In this document: positions 9,408 to 20,779 of the stretch, piece by piece
Position numbering within the stretch: position 1 is the first letter of the stretch
Layout of the letters: every line of letters begins with the position of its first letter
Assembly (NCBI GenBank): GCA_037178625.1
Contig: CM074136.1
Coordinates: forward strand, 186,001-250,000
Reading direction: 5' to 3'
DNA length: 64,000 nt
From: Skeletonema tropicum
Taxonomy: Eukaryota > Bacillariophyta > Thalassiosirophyceae > Thalassiosirales > Thalassiosiraceae
Made by a program: the position numbers and the translations under genes
Notes under the pieces: generated by a model
The model's input: only the letters and a program-made list of their open reading frames with translations
Told to the model about the DNA's origin: nothing
Database searches by the model: none

Positions 9408-11221
9408 AGCTCCCCCCCCGAATATCGAAGAGGAGAAAGTCCAGGCTGTAGTCAGCAACGGCAATGAAGATGTGAGCGATGATGACATCATCGAAATCAA
9501 TGCCGGTGGAAAAATCATTTCTACTCAGCGAGGAACTTTGACTCGGTGGGAAGGCACGAGATTGGAGGCGTTATTCAGTGGACGCTGGGAAAAGACGCTG
9601 CTCAGAGATGGCGACGGAAGAATCTTTTTGGACGTGGATGGAGATTGCTTTCAGGCGATTGTGGTTTATCTGAATGAGTTGGCATCATCAGCCGAAGACA
9701 ATTATTCTGATCCCCCAAGCGTGTACGAAGAGCTCGAGACAGTGCTAACACATCAGCTAGAACTGTTTCAAGTCCCTCTTCCTCGGAAGCTTGAAAGCAA
9801 CATTATACAGGATTCCACGCATGCCAATGTTATTTACAACTGGTTGGAGCAAGATGGATCAGACGGTGAATGGGATTTACTCTATCGCCATTCCCGTGAT
9901 GGTTCATCCAACAGCTCATTTTATGCTAATTGCAGCAACAAAGGTCCTACCATTGTATTGATTGAAACTACCGAAGGAGGAGTATTGGGAGGTTTCACGA
10001 ACTCATCCTGGAGTGAGCCTGATTTCTACGGGACAACAGCAAAAGCAGATAAGGCTTTCCTCTTTACCTTGACTGGATTTGTTCTTGATTTTCCTCTTAG
10101 ATGAAGCTAAAGAATCCAGATAATGGTTATGCAATCCAAAGTACTGTCGACTATGGTCCAATGTTTGGGAAAGGAATGTTTGGGAGAGGTGACCTATACG
10201 TCGATGGAACGCAAGTAGTTGTTCAGACTGGACACTCATACGAGCAAAGCCCTGCTCAGGTGAAAGGGGTGCTGCAATATAGAATCAAAGAGATGGAGGT
10301 GTTTTCCATTAACGGCATTGCACCTCCTGCTGTAGGCGTAAGGAAGGACACAAAACGCCCCTCTTATTCCCCTGCAATCAAGGAATTTACCAAGGCGGTC
10401 AATCATGTCCTCAATAAGAAGTGGGAGGCTCTTTATGCTTTTGACGCAGAAGTTACCCATCTTGAAGAGATGTACAAGGACGAGAAGCACTTCATTGAAT
10501 CCTTGGCGACTGGAAATGTGAAGGATGTTGTCACGTTGAATGTTTGCGGTACCATGATGGCCACGAGGCGTGCTACTTTGATGGTCGCAGAAGACTCGGT
10601 GCTAGCTCAGCAGTTTGACGACTCGAAGTGGACTGTTCAAGGATCATTCCCTCCGGTCAAGTCGTGGACCCCAGATGAAGTGACGAGCTGGGTAAATGAC
10701 ATTGAGGGCATTTCGGACGACGTTGGTAGCCTGTTTAGAGAGAATTCGATCAATGGATCGGAGCTCCTTTCCTTGGACAAAGAAGGATTGAGGATGCTCG
10801 GAGTCGAGCGTGTGGGAACCCTCTGCCTCCTTTCCGATGAAATCAGCTTGCTCAAGAAGGCAGCGAATGAGAGCAAGGTGACACACATCGAGCACAGCCC
10901 ATACTGTTTTGGCAAGATCTTGGACTATCTCCGGCTGAAGCAGTTGAACTCTGTCAATCTTGCCAAAGCCCCCGCTACACCGTCAGTCCGCAATTCACAA
11001 AAGAAGTCCTTTGAGAAAGTTGTCGACTACTACTTTCCAGGTGACTCTTCCAAGTACATCCTTGGTTGAAGCTAAAACACTGTCACCATCTATCGGCATA
11101 GTGTCGAGTTATTGAGCCAAAGGCCACTTGCGCACTAAGATAAGAATTCCTAAACAAATACTTAAGCACTTTATAGCACGTGATAACTCATCAACGTATT
11201 TCTACAACATAGACACACACC

Positions 11222-12869
11222 TCAACCCAAATTCTTTCTCCACAGAATAATCTCCTGCTGCTTAAAGTACCTCCTATCCTCCTCATCCACCAACACCAAA
11301 TTCAAAAAGTACCGTACCGAAAATCGATTATTCTCCGCATGATACGTCGGTGTAACATCCGCCGGAATCCCCTTCAAATACAACCTTACCGGAATCAATT
11401 CCCCCTTGACAGGTGCACCATCCATAATTTCATACTTTAACAAAGTTTGTGTCTCCGTAACAATATTCTGCCCAGCCTTGGAAGAATTTCCAGTCGTATG
11501 AGCCCCCCCACCACCACCACCAGCCCCACCACCATTCGGTCCACCACCCATTGCAGCAGCACTCTGTGCCAATCCCTCCCCACTCGTCTCCCTCCGTATG
11601 ACTGCCAATTCCATATGTTTAATCTTAATCCTCACCAATAAGAAATTGATTTGTCCACAAATGACATCGTGCAAATGATAACATCTCTTCTCATACTCAA
11701 ATTCAATGTGAAGACAATCTTCAATCCCCACCTCCATCTTGATTGGTTCATTCACACTAGGTTCCACTCCCGGAATTTGAACTAACACCTCATGTTCGGC
11801 AGTAATGGGTGGCAACCACTGTCGTTTGACTTCCACCTGAACAAAGTACTTGACCGAGACATTCCGTCCATGGTATGTTTCATGAATTTTTTCAACCCCA
11901 CGAAAGTTAAATGGGACGGTACGGGTATCATAGAGTGAACCTGGGGGGAGAAGTTCCTTGGAGAGGGAGATGAAATCGTAGTGTGGTCGGCCTTCGTGTA
12001 CTCCCCCCTCCTGTTGTTTGTTTGTTTGTTTGTTTGTTTGTTATTGTTGCGTTGATAATTAGTTGTGGTTTTTGTCAAGAGTATAATTACAGTTGAGCAC
12101 ACACACAAGATGTTGTGAGCACAACATGATCATAATTTCATCAGAGAAACAATTACATCCAAGTCCAAGCAGTGCCAAAGCGATAGTCATAACTCGCTCT
12201 AGCACACGTGATTATTCCATCATGATAAGCAGGTAACGTATAATAAACTCACCATATCAATCCGTCCAAAGAATTTGACCTGAATTCCCAAATGATCCAA
12301 TTTCTTTCCATTCCCCATGGTCAATGTAATCGATCCCTCGGTATCATGATCACACGAATACACCATGATGCGATTATTATTGCCAACAACATTACCAGTA
12401 TTCTTATTCGGTACAATTCCCCTCTGCTGTTGCTGGGCATTATTGTCAGCAGTAGTAGTATTGCTGTTGTTGTTGTTGTGATTTTTCAAAACGGTAAAGA
12501 CATTTTTACGAACCTTCCATGACGGACGGTGACGTAAATACACAATGTTGTTGGGATGTGTGTCCGGTGTGCCGTTGAGGGTTATTTTGATTTGAAGGCC
12601 TCCGCTGCCGAGACCGAAGAATGACTTTTATGTTGTGGTTGGTAAAGATAGATAGAGTGAGCAACGAATTCGCATGAAACACAAGCGATATCCAAAAATT
12701 TAATGCATCTCGATAAGCGTCAGATGGAGATTTGACAGTCAAACAATGACGCTTGAAAGCCGACTGATGGAGCCAATGATACCATGAGATCACTTACCAT
12801 GATTTTATCTTTATTTTCGTGGCGATTGACGAGGACTACGGTAACGATAGGAGCAATCAGGCAGGCCAT
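11222..12869 (-). CDS. VPS26: Retromer subunit VPS26
   Basis: Three exons: 12869-12798 (24 residues), 12624-12253 (124 residues) and 12010-11222 (262 residues plus stop), joined at GT-AG sites all in phase 0, giving 410 residues. Diagnostic stretches are [18 protein letters not shown] at the start of the arrestin-like fold, [41 protein letters not shown], and the C-terminal [20 protein letters not shown] with [11 protein letters not shown]26 pairs with VPS35 and VPS29 on endosomes to recycle cargo receptors. The protein is longer than the usual 300-330 residues because of an Asn/Gln-rich insert in exon 2 and a Gly/Ala-rich insert in exon 3, typical of low-complexity growth in this genome. The short first exon is the least certain part. 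Confidence 0.9.
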
Positions 12870-13046
12870 GAAGAAAGGATTTTTTGGATGTTAGATGTGA
12901 AATAATGAAAATGGAAAGGGCAAGCAAAGTGCCCAAAATGATCAAATATCGTCCAATAATCAAAACCATGTAACCACATGACAGACAATACTACCCAACC
13001 AAACCGCCTTCCAAATTCTTCCTCAAATTGGTGCCTCATGCCTCAT

Positions 13047-13531
13047 GCATAAGCCTGTCTTTCGCCCGTCTCAGAGGAACAAAACCTTTTTTTAGACACC
13101 TCCACCATGGCGGCCGTACTAACTAGCCCCGAATTTTATTTCCCCTATGGACAAGATATAGACAGAACCAATGATACAGCCCTTTCGAGTGTGTTCGTGC
13201 GGGTCTTGCGTATGAAAGAATCATATAAATATCTTATTTCCTCGCCAAGATAAGCATTTTTGTCGGCCCATAGTAATTACTGGACAAATTTGGCTAACAA
13301 ACTCTAGCTTACAATGGAATCACTGTTTCTCGTAGGGCTGATGGAACCCAAACTAAATGAACAAGATTTAACATCGTGAGATATAGCCGAAAACGATCCT
13401 ATCGTCGTTTCCGACATAAAGTAGAGTACATGTGCCAGCCTATCGATCTCCCTACGGCCAAGTTACCATGGTGGGTGTGTGTGAAAAAATGGTTTTGTTC
13501 CTCTGAAGGTTTTGGCGGGTCAGGCTTATGC
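13047..13531. mobile_element. MITE-like element of about 485 bp
   Basis: The ends are inverted repeats: GCATAAGCCTG at 13047-13057 is perfectly mirrored by 13521-13531. The similarity continues inward for about 60 bp, with shared blocks CAGAGGAACAAAACC and CCACCATGG. No coding capacity is seen inside. A target duplication is not clear. It lies between VPS26 and an ankyrin gene. A non-autonomous DNA transposon is the simplest reading. Confidence 0.55.
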
Positions 13532-13573
13532 GAAGGGCTCTGCACTCTGCACTAGTATCTATGTCGATGAACG

Positions 13574-15153
13574 ATGTACGACAACAGTGATAACAAAGAA
13601 CGGGCAGCTAATGCCCTCCTAGTCAAGAGGGAGTTGTTTGAGTTTTTTAAATCCGACTTGCTTTCAGAGGAAGGCCTACGTGAATTATTTGAGCTACATG
13701 GATTGACACCAAATAATTCAAATAGTATTCTTATTAGTGGCGATGAAATCTTCCTTTGTGCATGCTGTAATGAAAGAGTGGAGGAGAGTATCATTCGTTG
13801 TCTCATTGAATATTTTCCTGGCGTTGCTAGGGCTACTGATCAACATGGGTGCACACCGCTCCACTATGCATGCTTGAACAAAAGTATGACGCGGGAGATA
13901 ATACAGCTCCTCATTGATGCAGCTCCCGACACTCTTCGCAGTGTAAACAGTCAGGGTTACATGCCTTTACACTTCTTATGTGCTCACAAACGCATGAACG
14001 AAACAGCCATGATGAAATTATTAACGTTTCTTAACGAGAAGTACCCTGAAGCAGTCCGGCATGCTGATAATAATAAAGGCCGCCTCCCGATTCACATTGC
14101 TGCGCAGAAACGATCTCCTGAGTTTTGCCGTGTGCTGACCGAAGCATATCCTGGATCCGAACGAATTACTAATTCCTTAGGAATGCTACCTCTCCATTGT
14201 GCATGTCTTTGCGGCTCTGTTGCCACAGTACAATATTTGTACAAACTTTACCCCGATGCCATCAATCATGCTGCAGCAGAAGGATTTTATCCGATTCACG
14301 CTGCAATTAAAGGCATGTCCATGCGAGGAAACCCAGAAACTGCCATTGAAATCGTGCAACACTTGTTGGATTGCGATCCCAATGTGAAATTTCAGAAGTG
14401 TCGAGGGAAATCTCTATTTCATTATGCTTGCCAACGGGAGTATGATGATTCAAATATCGATGCTGCTCTTGAAATCATCAAGGTAATTTATGATGCACAC
14501 CCAGAAGCTATTGAAGACAATAGTATTGCGGCCAATAACCAACGCTATCATCAACGAGTGCAATCATTCATCAGAAGCGAGTTAGTCTATGCTCGTCAAG
14601 CCAAAGATCAAAGCGACATTACAACACCTGATGACAATGGACGTCTTCCTTTGCACACAGCACTTCAGAACAGCGTCAGACTTGGCTCAATCAAATTATA
14701 AAAGGCAATCCATCGGCAATACGAACTCTAGAGAACAGCTTCGCGCTTCCGTTGCACATAGCATGTGAGCACCACGATTTTGCTAGCGTTGTTGAGTACT
14801 TGCTCGACCTCGATAGGAGAACTCTTCGAGCCGTGGATATTGACAACAATACAGCCCTCCATTACGCATGCCGCAGTGCAAAGTATGATACAATAGCGCT
14901 TCTTCTTGATAAGTATGATGCCGCATCCGTATCAAAACGGAATGCTAACGGGAAGATTCCCATCGATCTCCTCTGGGAAAGCAATGCTGTGGGAGATAGG
15001 GTAAGCGTTGATTACACGGAGAGTGTCTTTCGTCTTCTGAAAGCTTACCCCGAGACTGTGGTGTTGAATTGCAGTGATGAGATGAATCAACTTGGTACAG
15101 GAGATGATTGTTCAGCTCAGAAGGGGAAGAAGAGAAAGTTGGGTGCAGCATGA
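13574..15153 (+). pseudogene. Ankyrin-repeat gene with a 4-nt deletion
   Basis: The frame opens at 13574 (MYDNSDNKERAANAL) and carries the family N-terminal block, six or so ankyrin repeats, and the linker VIYDAHPEAIEDN with VYARQAKDQ. At 14694-14701 the sequence reads AATTATAAAAGG where paralogues read AGTTATTGGTAAAAGG: four bases are missing, giving a stop at 14701. The other frame continues cleanly from about 14702 through LPLHIACEHHDFASVVEYL and IDLLWESNAV to a stop at 15153, ending in the basic tail KGKKRKLGAA. Apart from the deletion both halves look undamaged, so the lesion is recent or an assembly error. No intron that would repair the frame is apparent. Confidence 0.75.
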
Positions 15154-15379
15154 GATGGTTTGCAAGTAGATGCAGCAGTAGCAGAGGCAACGACAAGTAA
15201 GAATTATCACACTGGTACATGATTTTGTTAAGTACTGTACTTGCGCGAACTCATCATGATCCTACCAGAAATCCATTTCCTCCAACAATTCGATGCCATC
15301 CACTTACATCGACTAACCCGTATCCAGCAGACCCCAAGGGCGTCTTCGGGAACAGTCTCGTAAGTTCTCCTTTCTCACC

Positions 15380-15421
15380 GACCCTCGTGTCTCTCTCTAG
15401 AGAGAAAGAGAGAGAGAGCGC
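15380..15421. repeat. TC/GA-rich palindrome
   Basis: A run of CT dinucleotides turns into GA dinucleotides around CTCTAGAG (centre near 15401), forming a near-perfect palindrome able to fold into a hairpin. It lies just before the truncated ankyrin copy that starts near 15452. Confidence 0.5.
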
Positions 15422-15451
15422 AGCTACTATGTAATTGCATTTGACAGTTGT

Positions 15452-16336
15452 TTGCAACCTAAGAGTCTGGAGGTACATAGCAGAATTGGAATTTATCCGA
15501 TTCACTCTGCCATCATGAACCTTCGTATCAACAACTTTAGTAACACAAACAATCCGCATGACGCTTTGAAAACTGTGCGCTACCTTCTGGATCGTAATCC
15601 GAATGTGAAACTACAGACGTTTGATGGAAAGTCTCTGCTTCATTCTGCTTGTTTGGAGCCTCCTGAGGAGGACTATGATTATTATGATTCAAACATCGAT
15701 GCTGCTCTTGAAGCCATCAAGGTAATTTATGATGCGCACCCCGAAGCTATTGATGATAATATATTTTTGCGAGACATTCAACACTGGCATCCACAAGTCC
15801 AAGTATTTCTCTACACTTAGCTAGTATTTGCTCGTCAAGCCAAAGATCACCGTGTGATGACAACACCAGATGAAAATGGACGACTCCCGCTACATACAGC
15901 ACTGCAAAATAATGTGAGACTTGGCTCAATCAAGTTATTGGTAAAAGGCAATCCATTGGCGATACGATCCCTAGACAACAATGTCGCCTTGCCATTGCAT
16001 ATTGCTTGTAAGCACCACGACTCTGTGAGCGTTGTTCAGTACTTGATTGGGCTTGATAAATCTACTCGTGACGTCGTGGATAAGAAGGGTACAGCTCTCC
16101 ATTATGCATGTCGTGGAGCGAAGTATGACACAATAGCGATGCTGCTGGAGAAATATGATGCTGTGTCAGTTTCGAAGCGGAATAGTCACAACAAGCTACC
16201 AATCGATGTTCTTTGGGAAAGTAATGCAGTTGAAGATAGGGAGAATACGGAATACACGGAGAGCGTCTTTCGTCTTCTCAGAGAATACCCCGAGATGGTT
16301 ATGACCAGCAATGTGAATCATATGCTGACAGGGTAA
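15452..16336 (+). pseudogene. Truncated ankyrin gene with a nonsense codon
   Basis: This copy lacks the N-terminal half. It begins within the repeat block (IGIYPIHSAIMN), passes through the linker, and is interrupted by an in-frame TAG at 15818-15820, where paralogues have a Glu codon in the phrase REL before VYARQAKD. The same frame continues through RLPLHTALQNNVRLGSIKLL and the remaining repeats to a stop at 16336. It has no start region like that of the family, so it is a 5'-truncated duplicate. Confidence 0.75.
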
Positions 16337-16898
16337 GTCAAGTTGAGTGTCTATTGTCTAGATGGAAAGAAGAGAGAGTGGGGTGAAGTATGATAAGAGA
16401 ATAAATGGATTTTTACCATAGTGCAGACAATGTAATGAATGCAGCTCTTCAGCTCTTCGTCATCCTCTCACTAGAGAAGGCCAACACTTGATAAAGCGAT
16501 GCATTCCTGATCATATCACATGAATGTAGGCGATGGAATGTTGTAGTGCCGTAGGAAACAGTCGTGTCATTGAGCATTACATGCAACACTTCCGTCGCCT
16601 TGAGGTATCCTTTGCAGGTCCATAGTCACATTCCGAAGCAGTTCTTCCTCATACTCTCCGCTATGTGGAAACTTGGCCCAGGCCTCTCGTCGAGACAGCC
16701 GCGAAAATCACCAACCTTGGACTTGCTGAACAGAGCTTCTATGACATATCTAGAATATCCACAGGCTCTGCTTCATTGATATTTTCGATGTGAGATTGGA
16801 GAATGGGGACGGTGGTCCTACTCTTGAAAGCTCACTACAAATTGTCCATGCTTTGAAGCTGAAGCCTGGCTCGAAGTCGAAGCTTGATGATAGGTCAT
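16337..16898. other. Intergenic, no gene recognised
   Basis: This stretch follows the truncated ankyrin copy. Small frames exist but show no family features. It ends at the target site of the 502-bp element. Confidence 0.4.
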
Positions 16899-17408
16899 CT
16901 ATCTACTGGCGGGAAAAAAATTTCACCAAGGAAAAAATGGCACCAACTCGAATCTCCACACAAAACACTAACAAAACACAACACATCGATTCTACACCCA
17001 TCCAATGCTGGTTCTGCGCGTCCATATTGCCCTCCCAACCCACTCCCCGCCCATAATATGATAGTAGAGACTCATGCCTTTCGATAGAACCACTGGTCAA
17101 CGTTATATGTAGTATATTCGCATAGCAGCAGCAGCACAGGCATGAAGATATGCCGTAGGCATGCGTCATTCTAGCTCGAAAGAGCAGGTATTGGTCCCAA
17201 ATTCGTCGATAGGTGCTCTTTCTCGACGAATTCTAATCTCTTCTGCATCAGATAATGTATATATATTGTTTGGGATTCTATGCTTAGGCTGTTCTATGTA
17301 TTTTTGTCGAGTATTTTGGCCAAATTCATGACTTTGTTCATTTTGTTAGTGTTTTGTGTGATGTTTTGAGACAGGCACCGGTGCCATTTTTTTCCCGCCA
17401 GTAGCTAT
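16899..17408. mobile_element. 502-bp MITE with a CTAT target duplication
   Basis: The element (16903-17404) starts CTACTGGCGGGAAAAAAAT and ends with the exact reverse complement. It is flanked by CTAT at 16899-16902 and again at 17405-17408. Further inward the ends also share an ACACAAAACACTAACAAAA block in mirrored orientation. There is no coding capacity, so it is a non-autonomous DNA transposon. The 4-bp target duplication matches the length seen for the three larger elements in this window. Confidence 0.75.
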
Positions 17409-17765
17409 AAGTTGTCGTCAACTTCGTTGTAACAATGGAAATTAAGCCTCCATATGATTCGCTTTTGAGTAGCTCTGAGGTAGCTCTGATGAATAAAAAA
17501 GTACTCAGTCAAGGGTCATGGGATGGGTTGTAAGTACATATATTGAGACAGTGGTGCAATACATAACAACATCTCCGCAGAAGTACCGCACGGTACTTGA
17601 CATGTGTCTATTTTTTGTTTGAACGGCAAACAGCAAATTTTTTACCCAAAGATCAAAGATTCTTCAAGCAAGGATTCTTCTTCAGAGTGACAGTGTACAT
17701 ATGTAGCTAAATAATGATGCAATACAGCAATAGAGATCGGCAGCTTCACTCTCGACTGCATCATC
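17409..17765. other. Intergenic upstream region of the 17.8-kb gene
   Basis: AT-rich sequence between the MITE and the following gene. I see no gene or repeat; it presumably contains the promoter. Confidence 0.35.
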
Positions 17766-19715
17766 ATGGTTCTTCTACTATCATCGTCAGCCTCATCCAG
17801 CCCCTTCTCAGCGCTGGTAGCCTCATTTCGCGGCTTATTCAGTGGAAGCACGAGCAATCTCGTAATCCTCTCCACTTTCTTGTGTCTCTCGGCCCCGGTG
17901 GCATTTTATCTCTATCGCTACCGAAGCAATATCAAAGAAAAGGTCAAGGAGATCGAAAAGAATGTTGCTCTCGTCAAAGTCGTGCGCAACAAGAACGCCG
18001 CCAAGAAGAATCGAGTCGTTTGCATGGAGCTCGATCCGAATTTTGTCGCGGCCAATCCAGATTGGAAGATGATGAGTTTCGGCGAATATCTCAGCCAATT
18101 GGAGCCGGCGGATCCAGATAATGCGTTCAATCAGATGTTCCTTCAGAAAGAATTGAACATATTGATTGGTAAATTTCTGCTCGATAACATGGGGAGGACA
18201 TATGGTGCAGCCCTCTTGCCGCTCATGGGGGCGGGCAGTGTAGCCGCTTCTATTGCTGGGATATCGAATGCCGTGTCCAAGTTTATGGCCAAGAGTATTC
18301 TGGAAGAAGGGAGCTACAGTAGTGATGGAGAAGGAGTCAGCAGCAACGAAGAGAAAACTGCCAATGATGCCATGTCATTTGATCTATCATTAATGGAAAT
18401 CATTTCGTTTGTCAATTTAAATCAGAAAGTGAGTACAATTGATGAAACAAAAACTGCAACACCGCTGAAGCGGCTTGGATTGGGGGAGAATCTGGATGGA
18501 GATCTTGCATACGATTTGGACGATGGATCCTTTCCAACAACATTTGATTTGGACAATGAATTTATCAATTATGTTACCATGATGGAAGAGCGCATCCTTG
18601 AGAAAGAGGGGAAGTACGATCCAAATGATAGGAGTTTCCCCCCTTCTGTCCCAATCAATGAACGTTTGTTACCCGGATTGCATCTTGGGAAAGGTGATTT
18701 ACAGTATACGCATACAAAGAGGGAGGGCATTGAGCATCGTCTCTTGTGTGTCCTGCTGAATAAGTTGTGTCATAACTATCACAAACTCGCCTCACAGCAA
18801 GTCGATAAAGTGGAGGATTGTTTCAAAGTCATTTGCAATGGACAAACATGCAGCTTTCCTGAAGAACTGATTCAGGCGTTAGTCGATTGTGGTCATACAG
18901 CGGAGGTTTGTCCAAGAGTAATTCTATCCAATTTCGGCATGCAATTGTGTGTGAAGGAAGATGACGGCTCATTCACCCACATCCCAACAACGCTAATCTT
19001 GAGAACAGGAATCGAACGATCTACTGATGGCAAACCAGTGTACTTTTGTGCTCCGCATGGAGGGTTGGACTTGAATATCAAAGGGCCTCTCATTGGACGT
19101 ACTGGAACCCGTCCTTGTTGGATACAATTTTACGTATCGATAGGAGGTCTGACGTGCTTCCATCCAGATGAAGACCAGGATGCACCGTGGGCTGCCAAGA
19201 CGTCTCTTGCCGACGTTTACTCCCATGATGATGCAATCCGAGCTATTCGAATGTGTGCAATCGTGGCTGTCGTGTTGAGCAGGATTGCTACCGATTTGAA
19301 GCTTCCATTTGGTGGGTATGGCGTGTTGGGCATGTGTAACGACTCGGCAACACTCATCGACTTTGCGCTTCGAGGGGAAACATCGAGCTATCCACTTTTG
19401 TCGACAGGGAGGTATCTTATTCATATTGTTTCCTATCTGTCCAAGTTGAAAGATGAGTTCATGTCACTCCGTGGAAGGACATTGCAAGATGAGAAGCTGG
19501 ACCTCGTTGTATGCGATACGGCATCTTTGATAAAGTCAACAAGTAGAATGCCAAGTGATCTTCACATATCACCGTCGACACTGATTGATACCTCTGCCAG
19601 ATACGAATCGTCTTATGCTTTATCAGTGTTTCAGTGTATTACAGATGCAAAAGGCATGTTGCGTGAGATGGCCAGTGTGGCAAGAGAGCAATTGCAAGAA
19701 GAAGTAGAAGAATAA
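17766..19715 (+). CDS. Unrecognised membrane-anchored protein
   Basis: A single-exon gene for 649 residues; I do not recognise the family. The N-terminus has a serine-rich start and one strong hydrophobic segment at about residues 30-50 (NLVILSTFLCLSAPVAFYLY), followed by a basic helix, which suggests a single-pass anchor with the bulk on the other side. A second small-residue-rich stretch (AALLPLMGAGSVAASIAG) lies near residue 150. The C-terminal half contains Cys, Gly and aromatic residues in a globular pattern (HGGLDLNIKGPLIGRTG; KLPFGGYGVLGMCNDSATLI). An acidic low-complexity insert occurs around 175-200. Codon use looks normal and there are no frame breaks, so it is likely expressed. Confidence 0.7.
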   Translation: MVLLLSSSASSSPFSALVASFRGLFSGSTSNLVILSTFLCLSAPVAFYLYRYRSNIKEKVKEIEKNVALVKVVRNKNAAKKNRVVCMELDPNFVAANPDWKMMSFGEYLSQLEPADPDNAFNQMFLQKELNILIGKFLLDNMGRTYGAALLPLMGAGSVAASIAGISNAVSKFMAKSILEEGSYSSDGEGVSSNEEKTANDAMSFDLSLMEIISFVNLNQKVSTIDETKTATPLKRLGLGENLDGDLAYDLDDGSFPTTFDLDNEFINYVTMMEERILEKEGKYDPNDRSFPPSVPINERLLPGLHLGKGDLQYTHTKREGIEHRLLCVLLNKLCHNYHKLASQQVDKVEDCFKVICNGQTCSFPEELIQALVDCGHTAEVCPRVILSNFGMQLCVKEDDGSFTHIPTTLILRTGIERSTDGKPVYFCAPHGGLDLNIKGPLIGRTGTRPCWIQFYVSIGGLTCFHPDEDQDAPWAAKTSLADVYSHDDAIRAIRMCAIVAVVLSRIATDLKLPFGGYGVLGMCNDSATLIDFALRGETSSYPLLSTGRYLIHIVSYLSKLKDEFMSLRGRTLQDEKLDLVVCDTASLIKSTSRMPSDLHISPSTLIDTSARYESSYALSVFQCITDAKGMLREMASVAREQLQEEVEE

Positions 19716-20779
19716 GGTTAAGTTTACTCTTGTTGCACAAATTTACAGACGGCATCAATGATACCTACTGAAGTAAGGATGCTACAAAAGATAATTAAGT
19801 CAGATTAAGTACAACATCATCTAAGTTAGCTGTCTGAACCGGCACTCAAACTATCCATCCGGCACTGTTGATTCTCGATCATCAAGATTGATTTGTCAAG
19901 TCAAAGACTGTACCTACTTATGTGGTTCTTGCTCGTCATCGCCTCTGCCCTTCTCTGCAATCAATGGATACAGTGAGCTGGTCCTATATATCCTACCAAA
20001 ATACAACAGAGAGTGTTGTGTGGTGGGTTAAATCTATGACTAAGATACGACCGCACCCCAGTTCCAGACGGGAACATCATCTATGTTTGATGCTTTCGAG
20101 AGTTCGTCTGGTCAAAGGGTGGGGATAGGAGTAGGACGCTTCGGAACTATCTAGAGACAACCAATGCCAAAAACTTACCACAATTGGTTGGATGGACAAC
20201 CAAGAAAAATGGCAGGGCAACAAATCACTGACCAAAATGAGGAGTGAAGACATCCTCTTGCCTGTCCATCACCACAAGATTTGTCCTTCTACTTCGAACT
20301 TACCTCCTCAAGTTTTTTATCTTCAAAGCCCATCTCTTGCTGCTTGCTGGACTTCCAGGCGGTATTACGCACTTCCTTGAATAGCCGTTGCAAACACGAG
20401 AACTTGTATGTTCTCTAGAGAAGTTCGAAAAATCGCTCTCGTGGTCTACTACAACTTCATGAGAGGCCGACCGAGCGAGTGGCTCATCTGCTATGTATCT
20501 CTCTCTTAGAGTGATGAGAAATTATTGAATAGACCACGGGAACCAATAGACAGCGAAAGTAGCAGTGCTTAAGTATGTGAATAGATAGGATAAGTTGATT
20601 GAATCGCAAGTCCCGCTGTGACTATGACTACGAAACGGGATTCAGAAAATGAGAAGATAGAAGCAGGAAAAAGAGACCCCCTCATCGAAAGAATCAAGAA
20701 TCAGACAGAAGACAACTTGCCACGTTCACGTGCCACTTGCCATTGCTGCTTGTTAGAAAAACGAAAGACAATTTCAACG
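19716..20779. other. Intergenic, no gene recognised
   Basis: Between the membrane protein and the ankyrin gene. It includes a CTCTAGAG palindrome at 20413 and a spaced inverted pair TCGTGGTCTA/TAGACCACG (about 20440 and 20535). The in-frame extension from 20618 to 20779 is better read as 5' leader (see the next gene). Confidence 0.4.

Larger units (their letters stand above)
6811..9411. mobile_element. DNA transposon with inverted repeats, inserted in the BTB gene
   Basis: The element proper spans 6815-9407 (2593 bp) and is flanked on both sides by AGCT (6811-6814 and 9408-9411), which fits a 4-bp target duplication. Its ends are inverted repeats of which about the first 60 bp are nearly identical. 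The outermost 15 bp (GGCGTTTTAAACGCC) are themselves almost a palindrome. Inside lie two genes that point inward from the two ends and converge in the middle. Because AGCT is its own reverse complement, the exact edge could be shifted by up to four bases. I do not recognise a transposase catalytic domain, so the superfamily is open. Confidence 0.75.
6536..11069 (+). pseudogene. BTB-TLDc-BTB/SAM gene broken by a transposon and a frameshift
   Basis: The 5' part (from MSQTKRNDAD at 6536; an upstream Met exists at 6407) encodes a charged helical segment and is cut at 6814 by a 2.6-kb element. After the element (from 9412) the frame resumes with an acidic linker and a T1/KCTD-type BTB domain (IEINAGGKIISTQRGTL), then a TLDc domain (WDLLYRHSRDGSSNSSFYAN). 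Within TLDc the frame stops at 10102-10104 and continues in another frame from 10101 (KLKNPDNGYAIQSTVDYGP), consistent with loss of one base. The rest encodes a second BTB domain with an inserted SAM domain. The paralogue at 38.3 kb is intact and lacks TLDc. KCTD-like BTB domains oligomerise and TLDc domains bind the V-ATPase, so a scaffold role would be expected of an intact copy. Two independent lesions make a functional product unlikely. Confidence 0.8.

Noticed and set aside
20432..20545. Spaced inverted pair TCGTGGTCTA/TAGACCACG as a possible transposon end
   Set aside because: The arms are about 10 bp, there is no target duplication and no second copy in the window.
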